In this document: in pieces, positions 1 to 6,738 of the stretch
Layout of the letters: every line of letters starts with the position of its first letter
How positions within the stretch are numbered: the stretch's first letter is position 1
Origin: a virus
IMG/VR virus record: IMGVR_UViG_3300033146_002322
Location: 1 to 20,529 of that record
Strand: one strand, 5' to 3'
Length of the DNA: 20,529 bases
Notes under the pieces: generated by a model
What the model saw: the letters and a program-made list of their open reading frames with translations, nothing else
Told to the model about the DNA's origin: nothing
The model's database searches: none
Position numbers and translations under genes: made by a program

Positions 1-1062
1 AGATACTACATATAACGTATTAAAATAAGGACTATCCATTAATGCCACACATTTAGAAACTTTCATTTCTAATAATTTATGAAATCTCATATGATTTTTG
101 ATGGTATACGATATATCATTAGCAATATCCTTAGGTATATGTATTCTTTTTACAATATCTTCAAACACTTTTACACCTATATGTTCGTGTTTATAATAAT
201 GGAACTTACCATTATCTTCCACTTTATATGCTTTTGGCTTACCTATATCGTGAAATAACCCAGCAAGTTTAACCACCGCAGGTTGATTATCAAGATTAGC
301 AATAACCCCCATAATATGATTAAAAACATTGCCTTCTGGATGATGGTGTCTATAATGAGGGTAAGTATGCATATTTTTAAATTCTGGAAAAATATTTTGT
401 AAAAAACCTAGACTATACATAATACCTATATTTTCTGAAAATCTGATACCAGATGCCATTTTCCAAAGTTCTTTCCAAATACGTTCAGTAGACACTTGTT
501 TAATATTATAACCATAACCATCAATAGTTTCTAAAATATCGTCATCTATATCGAAATCTAACACAGACGAAAATCTAAACGCACGAAACATACGAAGATA
601 ATCTTCAGTAAGTCTATAATCTGGATCACCTACAGTCCTAATAATTCTATTAGCTATGTCTGCTTTACCACCATGAAAATCTAAAATTTTACCATCTTCA
701 TCCATATACATTGCATTAATAGTAAAATCTCTCCTATATGAATCAGTTTCAACATCAACACCTATTTCAACAGCATCGGGTCTACGTCCATCTGAATATT
801 CACCGTCAGAACGATATTGTGCAACTTCAAACACTTCACCGTCAAATTCAACAACAACGATTCCAAAATCTTTATTGGAACCAATATCGTGAGTATCAAA
901 ATGCTCTTCTATTAAATACATAGGTACATCGGTAACAATATCAATATCGGCACAATCTCTACCCATAATATAATCACGTACAGCCCCACCAACAATATAC
1001 GCAGTAGAATTACTGGTTAGAGATTTTAATTTACTAATAAATGTAAATGCTTTATCATACAT
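1..1062 (-). CDS. CCA-adding / poly(A) polymerase-type tRNA nucleotidyltransferase with HD domain (C-terminus cut off by window edge)
   Basis: The frame is open from an ATG at 1062 to the left edge (354 codons, no stop), so the gene is partial. The N-terminal half has the class II nucleotidyltransferase signatures: GGAVRD at residues 25-30, the metal-binding pair D39/D41 in DIDIV, RRDFTINA at 110-117, and the downstream EDYLR (153-157) with RAFRF, as in enzymes that add CCA to tRNA 3' ends. A C-terminal HD domain is visible as LFHDIGKPKAY (H271, D272), common in bacterial CCA enzymes with phosphohydrolase activity. AAAGGTG lies just upstream of the ATG, and a sigma70-like promoter ends about 30 bases upstream. 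Family membership is clear. CCA addition rather than poly(A) addition is inferred, since motifs alone separate these poorly. No tRNA gene is visible in this window. Confidence 0.9.
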   Translation of the reverse strand, partial: MYDKAFTFISKLKSLTSNSTAYIVGGAVRDYIMGRDCADIDIVTDVPMYLIEEHFDTHDIGSNKDFGIVVVEFDGEVFEVAQYRSDGEYSDGRRPDAVEIGVDVETDSYRRDFTINAMYMDEDGKILDFHGGKADIANRIIRTVGDPDYRLTEDYLRMFRAFRFSSVLDFDIDDDILETIDGYGYNIKQVSTERIWKELWKMASGIRFSENIGIMYSLGFLQNIFPEFKNMHTYPHYRHHHPEGNVFNHIMGVIANLDNQPAVVKLAGLFHDIGKPKAYKVEDNGKFHYYKHEHIGVKVFEDIVKRIHIPKDIANDISYTIKNHMRFHKLLEMKVSKCVALMDSPYFNTLYVVS

Positions 1063-1094
1063 TATATCACACCTTTAAATTTAAATTATGATAT

Positions 1095-1123
1095 AATATA
1101 CTATTTTATTTGCATCATGTCAA
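1095..1123 (-). promoter_or_regulatory. sigma70-like promoter for the nucleotidyltransferase gene
   Basis: On the minus strand the -35 TTGACA (1118-1123) is followed by a 17-base spacer and the -10 TATATT (1095-1100). The start codon at 1062 lies about 30 bases downstream. The -35 overlaps the last codons of the upstream resolvase gene, whose stop is at 1115-1117. It has the same architecture as four other sites in the window. Confidence 0.7.
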
Positions 1124-1783
1124 GTCTTTTTGGATAAAATCCCTAACTAATAAATTTGTTGGTTGAGATTTAGATACAGCATTAAATACTTCTATTTGTT
1201 TATTTGATAATTGTTTGAGCGTTATCACACCATTACGCAATTGTAATTCTGTTAATAATAACTTCATAATCCAATACGCATCGATAATATCTTCTTGAGG
1301 ATTTGTTAAGTCTTGTAAATGTGATAATGATAATAATTTTTGAGATTCTTTATTGAACTGATCAAACATCATTTTTTTATTTGCAGAACCATTGCCTGTT
1401 GCGTATTTTTTGATAGCTGATGGTGTATATATGCGTAAAGGAGTATTATGGTCATATATCATGCTTTTAGTAAGAGATGTAGCCTCAGCAATATTGAACA
1501 CTTTACCCATACCACCCATTGCATATCCTTCAATTGCTATATAATCAGGGACATCTTTCCCATATATATATGATTCCATTTTATCTCGTAAAAATTGAAA
1601 TCTACTAATATCATCTTTAAAATTTTTTTTAACATTATGATGTAAATTATCATCTATTTTGCAATTTTTTAGTGTAGATGAAAACGACATATAACCTATA
1701 GATAATATATTTAAATTATCGTCTAGTTCGGCTTTTACAACAGCAGGGGATGAAATACTATAATCAATTCCACATATAAACAT
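1115..1783 (-). CDS. RuvC-like Holliday junction resolvase
   Basis: A 222-residue protein of the RNase H-fold RuvC-like family, predicted to cut four-way DNA junctions formed during recombination and replication. Visible features are the N-terminal GIDYSISS strand with D7, the second-strand acidic residue E85 in YIAIEGYAMG, a conserved-looking block PSAIKKYATGNGSANKK (121-137), and C-terminal acidic residues D165 and D168 in QEDIIDAYW. This supplies the expected catalytic acidic set. T4 itself uses the unrelated endonuclease VII (gp49), so this is a functional replacement. AGGAG sits 8 bases before the ATG, but both lie in a stem-loop (1778-1818) formed with the end of the primase gene. Translation is therefore probably coupled to primase translation. 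The family is well supported; substrate is inferred. Confidence 0.85.
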   Translation of the reverse strand: MFICGIDYSISSPAVVKAELDDNLNILSIGYMSFSSTLKNCKIDDNLHHNVKKNFKDDISRFQFLRDKMESYIYGKDVPDYIAIEGYAMGGMGKVFNIAEATSLTKSMIYDHNTPLRIYTPSAIKKYATGNGSANKKMMFDQFNKESQKLLSLSHLQDLTNPQEDIIDAYWIMKLLLTELQLRNGVITLKQLSNKQIEVFNAVSKSQPTNLLVRDFIQKDLT

Positions 1784-1818
1784 AAATAGTCTCCTAGTAT
1801 AAAAAACTATTTATGTTT
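1778..1818 (-). promoter_or_regulatory. RNA stem-loop over the resolvase start codon
   Basis: A perfect 13-bp inverted repeat (arms 1778-1790 and 1806-1818) surrounds a 15-base loop. In the minus-strand mRNA the 5' arm contains the primase stop codon (TAA at 1811-1813), the loop holds the Shine-Dalgarno AGGAG, and the 3' arm contains the resolvase ATG (1781-1783). Folding would leave the ribosome site open but pair the start codon. The 5' arm also reads CATAAATA (minus strand, 1808-1815), one base away from the T4 late promoter TATAAATA; that match is weak on its own in DNA this AT-rich. Confidence 0.65.
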
Positions 1819-2809
1819 TTTGTTTATCCACAGGAAAGTATATTTTATCAGTTATATTATTTGTAAAATATGACGAAATCATATCCCACGTCAAGATATC
1901 AATATTTTCATTATTATACATGATAAAATCATTAACATCCTTAATATCACGATTACATTTATGATCTTTTAAGAATTTTGACCAATTAAACACATATTTT
2001 CTAAGTTTTAACAATTTAATAGCATTTTTATTGCCACTATTATCATTATCCACCATAAAATATTTTTGTTTAAAATCATTAAGTCTATCATCTTTTAATT
2101 TCAATCCTGTCACTGCAACACTGTTTGCTACAAAAATAGAATCTATAGGTCCTTCAAGAATAATTACAGGTTTATCCTTATCAACATTATAATAATTATA
2201 GACGCTATTATGGATACCATATCTAGAAAGATATTTAACGCCTATCTTATTATTAAATTTACGCCCTTGATAATAATATATTTTACCAGTTGCATTATTT
2301 CTGAACGGTATTATTATTCTACCTTTATATAACCCGCCAACAGAATAATACCATTTAGAATATACCTCTTTTGGTATTTTTCTATTCTCACAAAATTGGA
2401 CACAGTCCTCAAATTTAAGAATAGACTTGAAATGTTTAGTATCTTCTTTTTCATCTCTTTCTTGAGAACTTTTTACTTTTTTAATATTATCATATTTATT
2501 TTGGTCCATTATAGATGATTTATTTTGACGAATGACATCTCCCATATATCGTTTATAATCATCATTAAAATATTGTTTCATCCAATTAGGAACAGACATT
2601 GATACTTGACAATTATGACAATAATAGACCCATGGTTCTTTATTTTTTAATAAATATCCCCGTTTAAGATATTTATCTTTTTTAGAATCACCACAAACAT
2701 TACAACGAACGTTATAAAAGTCGCTTGTTTCAAACACCTCGGTAAAATTTCTACTGAGTATAGAACGAACGTGTCGTTCTAATATAAATTCATCATAATA
2801 TAAATTCAT
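1811..2809 (-). CDS. DNA primase, T4 gp61 / DnaG type
   Basis: A 332-residue primase that would make RNA primers for lagging-strand synthesis together with the gp41-type helicase. The N-terminal zinc-binding domain has two CxxC pairs (C36/C39 in RCNVCG and C64/C67 in YCHNC). The Toprim domain follows, with PFRN and YYYQGRKF near 168-184, the catalytic E219 in ILEGPIDS, and the metal-binding DND at 254-256. A DVNDF motif is at 291-295. Length is close to T4 gp61 (about 340 residues). The start at 2809 is preceded by GAAAGGG, placed just after the gp32 terminator, so expression probably depends on read-through of that terminator. The stop is embedded in the stem-loop that covers the resolvase start. 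Confidence 0.9.
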   Translation of the reverse strand: MNLYYDEFILERHVRSILSRNFTEVFETSDFYNVRCNVCGDSKKDKYLKRGYLLKNKEPWVYYCHNCQVSMSVPNWMKQYFNDDYKRYMGDVIRQNKSSIMDQNKYDNIKKVKSSQERDEKEDTKHFKSILKFEDCVQFCENRKIPKEVYSKWYYSVGGLYKGRIIIPFRNNATGKIYYYQGRKFNNKIGVKYLSRYGIHNSVYNYYNVDKDKPVIILEGPIDSIFVANSVAVTGLKLKDDRLNDFKQKYFMVDNDNSGNKNAIKLLKLRKYVFNWSKFLKDHKCNRDIKDVNDFIMYNNENIDILTWDMISSYFTNNITDKIYFPVDKQKT

Positions 2810-2822
2810 AATACCCTTTCAT

Positions 2823-2854
2823 AAAAAAATGGGAGTGTATATGACACTCCCATT
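2823..2854 (-). terminator. rho-independent terminator after the gp32 gene
   Basis: Arms AATGGGAGTGT (2828-2838) and ACACTCCCATT (2844-2854) form a perfect 11-bp stem with a 5-base loop. Read on the minus strand the stem is followed directly by a run of seven T (complement of 2823-2829). This is a textbook intrinsic terminator about 20 bases after the gp32 stop and just before the primase ribosome binding site. Confidence 0.88.
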
Positions 2855-2875
2855 ATATAACAAATTAATATATTA

Positions 2876-3763
2876 TTAATCGTCGTCGCCGTCTAGTTCA
2901 TCGAAGAAGTCATCATCGTCATCATCAGAAAACATATCATCATCAATTTCGTCATCAATAAGATCGTCGTCTAGATCTTCTTCAATGATTTCATCTTCAA
3001 CATCTTCTACTTTAGGTTTTCTTTTTTTAGAACTATTAGCAGAAGATCCTGTAGACACAGATTCTTTTATTTTTTGCTCATATAGCTTTTTAATCTCATC
3101 ATATGATTTAAATTCAGATTCAGAAATAAATCCACCCAAGTCATATCTAGACTCTAAAATCTTATCTTCGTCACCATAGTCTGACAATTCGGTCTCAACA
3201 TCAGAAAATCTAGATGCATCATAATTAGTCTGTTTACCGTTACGTTTAGCTGAAAACACAAAGTTAACACCACATCCATCGTCCCAAGGAACTTTATCTT
3301 CATCAATAAGATCCTCAATTTTTTCCATAATTTTAACACCAAATTTGAAAATAAACACTTTTCCTTCGTCACTAGGATTGTTCTTATTTTCTACAATCAG
3401 TGCATTAACATAATAACTTGTCTTCTTCTTACGGTCATAATATAAGTCATTATCCGTGTTATAATAATCGTTAGCATATAGATCATCACACACAGGACAT
3501 ACTCCAGCACCAGTACCGTGAATGGTTGTCGGACATTTTTCAATAAACCAACCACCAGCATCTTTAAAAAAGTGATTAAGAACTTCAACATATGGAAGAT
3601 CTGTATCTGGACTGTCTAGAAAACGCATAATAACCTTTGCTTGGTTTTTATCGTTATACGTTGCTTCAAACAGTCTATCATCTTTAGTGAAACTACTGTT
3701 ACGGTTTTTAATTTTGCTGTTCACTTTTGACCAGTCTTTTTTAAACGCTTTTTTCTTTGGCAT
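2876..3763 (-). CDS. single-stranded DNA binding protein, T4 gp32 type
   Basis: A 295-residue protein (T4 gp32 is 301) that would coat single-stranded DNA at forks and in recombination. It has a basic N-terminus (KKKAFKKDWSK). Its zinc-binding core has H64, C77, C89 and C92; in T4 the ligands are H64, C77, C87 and C90. The tail from about residue 252 is extremely acidic and ends FFDELDGDDD, like the protein-interaction tail of gp32. I place the start at 3763 because GGAG (3769-3772) lies five bases upstream. The in-frame ATG at 3790 has no ribosome site and would sit almost at the transcript 5' end. The gene has its own promoter (3803-3831) and terminator (2823-2854). Confidence 0.93.
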   Translation of the reverse strand: MPKKKAFKKDWSKVNSKIKNRNSSFTKDDRLFEATYNDKNQAKVIMRFLDSPDTDLPYVEVLNHFFKDAGGWFIEKCPTTIHGTGAGVCPVCDDLYANDYYNTDNDLYYDRKKKTSYYVNALIVENKNNPSDEGKVFIFKFGVKIMEKIEDLIDEDKVPWDDGCGVNFVFSAKRNGKQTNYDASRFSDVETELSDYGDEDKILESRYDLGGFISESEFKSYDEIKKLYEQKIKESVSTGSSANSSKKRKPKVEDVEDEIIEEDLDDDLIDDEIDDDMFSDDDDDDFFDELDGDDD

Positions 3764-3802
3764 AATCACTCCAATTAATAGGTTTACCATTTCAACACAT
3801 AT

Positions 3803-3831
3803 AATATACTATATTTTTTATATAAAGTCAA
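3803..3831 (-). promoter_or_regulatory. sigma70-like promoter for gp32
   Basis: Minus-strand -35 TTGACT (3826-3831), 17-base spacer, -10 TATATT (3803-3808). Predicted transcription start is near 3796, giving a leader of about 33 bases to the 3763 start codon. The -35 overlaps the stop codon (TGA, 3828-3830) of the upstream gp33-like gene. Confidence 0.75.
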
Positions 3832-4223
3832 GCCCAAAGTTCAATAATATTATTATTTCCCATATCAATATTATATTTGGCACTTAATTCTTGTTTTAAT
3901 TCAAATTCTGTTTCATCATCTATAAATTTAATAAGACGACTCATCATAATATTTTCTTCTTCTAAAAATAATAATGTTTCATATATAGGTATATTATAAT
4001 CAGATTTAAGCATTCTGAATATAATATTTAATTCCTGTTGTTCATAGAATGTGTGTAGTCCTCCTTGAATCAATTTACTTATATACTCATAATCATACCC
4101 AAACACATCAGACAATATATCGAAAAATGTATTAGTGTCTAATTTTTTAGCCATTTCATTTTCGATTTGCTTAAAATCATCATATTCTCGTTTTAATATA
4201 CCACCACCAGCATCACTATTCAT
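3828..4223 (-). CDS. probable gp33-like late-transcription coactivator
   Basis: A 131-residue acidic, helical protein between the helicase and SSB genes. In T4 gene 33 also lies close to gene 32 (with gene 59 between). Residues 78-118, with YETLLFLEEENI, LIKFI and a following ELKQEL helix, resemble the conserved core of the T4 gp33 family, which bridges RNA polymerase and the sliding clamp. The C-terminus ends IIELWA, a short hydrophobic-acidic tail like the clamp-binding tails of gp33 and gp55. It has a strong ribosome site (AGGAGG before ATG 4223) overlapping the end of the helicase gene. A helicase loader (gp59-like) is an alternative, but the protein is much shorter than gp59 (217). The assignment rests on a weak sequence pattern plus position. 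Confidence 0.5.
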   Translation of the reverse strand: MNSDAGGGILKREYDDFKQIENEMAKKLDTNTFFDILSDVFGYDYEYISKLIQGGLHTFYEQQELNIIFRMLKSDYNIPIYETLLFLEEENIMMSRLIKFIDDETEFELKQELSAKYNIDMGNNNIIELWA

Positions 4224-4231
4224 ATATCCTC

Positions 4232-5650
4232 CTAATATTCAATATCTACAGTTGGTTTTTTAACAGATTTCTTTTTAGAACGCTTATTGTCTTTAGTAAA
4301 CTCTGTTTTTGTTACAACATCAGATTTTGTTACTTTATCTTCTGTCTTTTTAATATTTTTATTCTGATATTCCTCTACTTCAGGATCATCAGACAATCTC
4401 ATTTTAGGATAATCGACAAGTACAGTTATCCGTTTCTTATTTTCACCATATCGGTTTTTAATAATAGTGAATACATACTTTCCTGCTTGACGCAATTCAT
4501 CTGATTGAGTTACAGCAACAATGACATCACCAGTAAATACAGTACCAACAGAATCAGATGCATTAGATAGTTCCAATTCATCATTACCCATACCACCTCT
4601 ATTGGTCTGGATAGCAGAAACGATAGGAATTTCTAATTCAACAGCAAGACCTCTAACTTCCTCAGTTATTCTCTTTTGTTCTGTATATGTATTATCAGAA
4701 CGAGACGAAAATGTCGAAGACATAATACCAATATAATCAATAAAAATGATATCTGGTACAAATTTTTTCTTTAACAATAACTCTTTAACTAATGAACGTA
4801 TATGATTTACTGTGCCACCTTTTGTTGCATATTCTTTTACAATAAATTTTGATTTAATCTTGTCACGCATACGAGCAAATAACTTTTTAAATTTATTTCT
4901 TGTAAGTTTCTTAATATCTTTAATATTAATATCCATCGCGTTAGCGATAACTCGTTCAGATATTTTAAATTCAGACATCTCATAAGATATATACAATACA
5001 TTTTTACTCTGTAACACATTATTAGTCGCCAATGCCGTCATTATCAGACTTTTACCCATGTTTGTTTCAGCCATAAATAATGTTAATGATTTTTCATGAA
5101 ATCCACCATCAATAATTTCGTCAAATGTTGACAATCCTGACGGAACAGTGAAACCATGTTCGTGAAAGAAGTCATATAACGCATCTTCATCGCTTTCACT
5201 GAAGATATCTATACCAACTTTATTATCAAATGAGAATGCTAATGCTTCTCTAATAGCATCAGGAGCATCATTCAACGATTCAGTTTCTTCATTTTGAACT
5301 TTATCAACAATACTATAAACTACATCCATCACACTTTTTTGTTTAATGTATTCTTCAATCTCACCTATCATTACTTGACGATCGATATCACCCAAATCCT
5401 CTGTAACAACAGTTTTTAAATGATTATACAATTCTGGTTTTTTGATTTTAAGTTTAGTTTCTCTAAGAGATGGGAATTTTTTATACCTCTCTATAAATTT
5501 TTTAATAAACTTAATAATTTCTACATTTTCAACAAGTTCAAATATAGAAAATCTGAGATACGGGAGAATTTTCTCCCGTAACTCCTTATCATTAAACATA
5601 AGATGCATTATCACATTTTCAAATAGAAAATCTTCGTTTTCGTTAGACAT
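4232..5650 (-). CDS. replicative DNA helicase, T4 gp41 / DnaB type
   Basis: A 472-residue hexameric 5'-3' helicase candidate (T4 gp41 is 475). The N-terminal 140 residues are helical and poorly conserved. The RecA-like core starts near residue 172 (GLSTFDEIIDGG) with Walker A AETNMGKS (194-201), catalytic-type E224 in YISYEMSE, Walker B IIFIDYIGI with D305, a sensor-like Q348 in AIQTNRGG, and a late KNRYGE block like the arginine-finger region of DnaB proteins. The C-terminal 40 residues are a lysine-rich, probably disordered tail. AAGG precedes ATG 5650. It follows uvsX by 15 bases and would work with the gp61-type primase encoded downstream. A strong inverted repeat lies inside its 5' coding region (5559-5580). 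Confidence 0.93.
   Translation of the reverse strand: MSNENEDFLFENVIMHLMFNDKELREKILPYLRFSIFELVENVEIIKFIKKFIERYKKFPSLRETKLKIKKPELYNHLKTVVTEDLGDIDRQVMIGEIEEYIKQKSVMDVVYSIVDKVQNEETESLNDAPDAIREALAFSFDNKVGIDIFSESDEDALYDFFHEHGFTVPSGLSTFDEIIDGGFHEKSLTLFMAETNMGKSLIMTALATNNVLQSKNVLYISYEMSEFKISERVIANAMDINIKDIKKLTRNKFKKLFARMRDKIKSKFIVKEYATKGGTVNHIRSLVKELLLKKKFVPDIIFIDYIGIMSSTFSSRSDNTYTEQKRITEEVRGLAVELEIPIVSAIQTNRGGMGNDELELSNASDSVGTVFTGDVIVAVTQSDELRQAGKYVFTIIKNRYGENKKRITVLVDYPKMRLSDDPEVEEYQNKNIKKTEDKVTKSDVVTKTEFTKDNKRSKKKSVKKPTVDIEY
5559..5580 (-). repeat. GC-rich perfect inverted repeat inside the helicase gene
   Basis: TACGGGAGAA and TTCTCCCGTA form a 10-bp perfect inverted repeat with a 2-base centre. 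In practice this is an 8-9 bp hairpin with a small loop. It covers helicase codons 24-31, about 70 bases after the start codon. It is among the most stable hairpins in an otherwise AT-rich window. No T-run follows on the minus strand, so it does not look like a terminator. Confidence 0.6.
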
Positions 5651-5665
5651 TTAATACCTTTATTA

Positions 5666-6727
5666 TTAATCAAAAATGGAATCTAAAAATTCTTCTTCTT
5701 CAACAGCCATTGCTTCTTCAGTAAATGTATACTTCTCTTCAAGATATTTATCAAATTCATCAGTAGCAAAAACATCCTTCCAAAACTCTGTACAATACAG
5801 ATCTTTCTCAAAGTATTTTTTATCAGAATTAACTGGTCTATACTTATTACCCTCCTGTACAACAACACCACATTCAAGAGCGTCGTCTAATATCCCATAA
5901 AATGGATCTAACCCACCACTGTATTTCAATCTATATGTTAGTTTAGATTCACCTTTAGAAAAACGAGATTTAAACGTTTTTGCTGTGATAAAGTGACCAA
6001 CAACTTCTTTTTCTTTATTCTTATTATCTTTAGCACGACTCATACCCAAAACAACAGTTTCACAGTTAAATGTTACTTTACGCCCTCCTGGAATATTAAG
6101 AGGATCACCAAACCCACCGGTATTATCATACACATGGTTCACAATTAGAAATGTTGCTCCAGTATTAAGAATAATATTAGCCAATCTATTTTTCATTTTA
6201 GGTTCACTCATATCAACAACATCATTACCTTTTTTAGAATTTTCTTTAGTACGTGTACTCACAAGAGTTCCCCAACTATCAATAATGAATACTAAATCTG
6301 CACGTTCAGCCATAGGAATAGGATCAACTATTGTTGAAATAATCTCTTCAATTCTAAACATATCACTAGTTCTGAATACTTGTAATGCCTCTTTACTTGT
6401 ATCTATATGAAGAGCTATTGCCAACTTCTTTTTAAAAGCACGTTCGGTATCAATCATAATCACATGCTTTTTCTTTTTTTGAGCACTACGTATAATATTA
6501 GCAGCAATGATAGATTTACCTAATTGTGATGGTGCAGAAATCATAGACATGTGTCCCAGCGGAATACCACCTTTTACTTTACCACTAAACAATAAATTCA
6601 AAGCAATAGAATTAGTTGTTAGAAATTCGATTTGTTCGTTATCAAAATCAAATAGATTGTCACTAAGTGCCTTACGCTTTTTCTCGCCTTTATCTTTTAT
6701 GATTATATCATAAATCTTTTTACCCAT
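5666..6727 (-). CDS. uvsX: UvsX, RecA-like strand-exchange recombinase
   Basis: A 353-residue RecA/Rad51-family protein (T4 UvsX is about 390). It would form filaments on single-stranded DNA and drive strand invasion for recombination-dependent replication. Walker A is APSQLGKS (65-72), Walker B LVFIID ends in D150, and the preceding GGIPLGHMSMIS is typical of UvsX. The stretch GDPLNIPGGRKVTF matches the position of DNA-binding loop 2 and following strand in this family. The C-terminus is acidic and ends EEEEFLDSIFD, a tail that could mediate protein contacts. The start at 6727 is backed by AAAGGAG seven bases upstream. It lies between polymerase and helicase, and its mediator UvsY is encoded on the plus strand at 16695. 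Confidence 0.93.
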   Translation of the reverse strand: MGKKIYDIIIKDKGEKKRKALSDNLFDFDNEQIEFLTTNSIALNLLFSGKVKGGIPLGHMSMISAPSQLGKSIIAANIIRSAQKKKKHVIMIDTERAFKKKLAIALHIDTSKEALQVFRTSDMFRIEEIISTIVDPIPMAERADLVFIIDSWGTLVSTRTKENSKKGNDVVDMSEPKMKNRLANIILNTGATFLIVNHVYDNTGGFGDPLNIPGGRKVTFNCETVVLGMSRAKDNKNKEKEVVGHFITAKTFKSRFSKGESKLTYRLKYSGGLDPFYGILDDALECGVVVQEGNKYRPVNSDKKYFEKDLYCTEFWKDVFATDEFDKYLEEKYTFTEEAMAVEEEEFLDSIFD

Positions 6728-6738
6728 CTAATCTCCTT

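Noticed and set aside
738-923. Small plus-strand open frame near the left edge
   Set aside because: It is the reverse strand of the nucleotidyltransferase gene, which has intact catalytic motifs; the Gln/His-rich product is typical of antisense AT-rich reading.
3764-3790. Upstream in-frame ATG extending gp32 by nine residues
   Set aside because: No ribosome site, and it would lie a few bases from the predicted transcript start. ATG 3763 has GGAG and gives the expected basic gp32 N-terminus.
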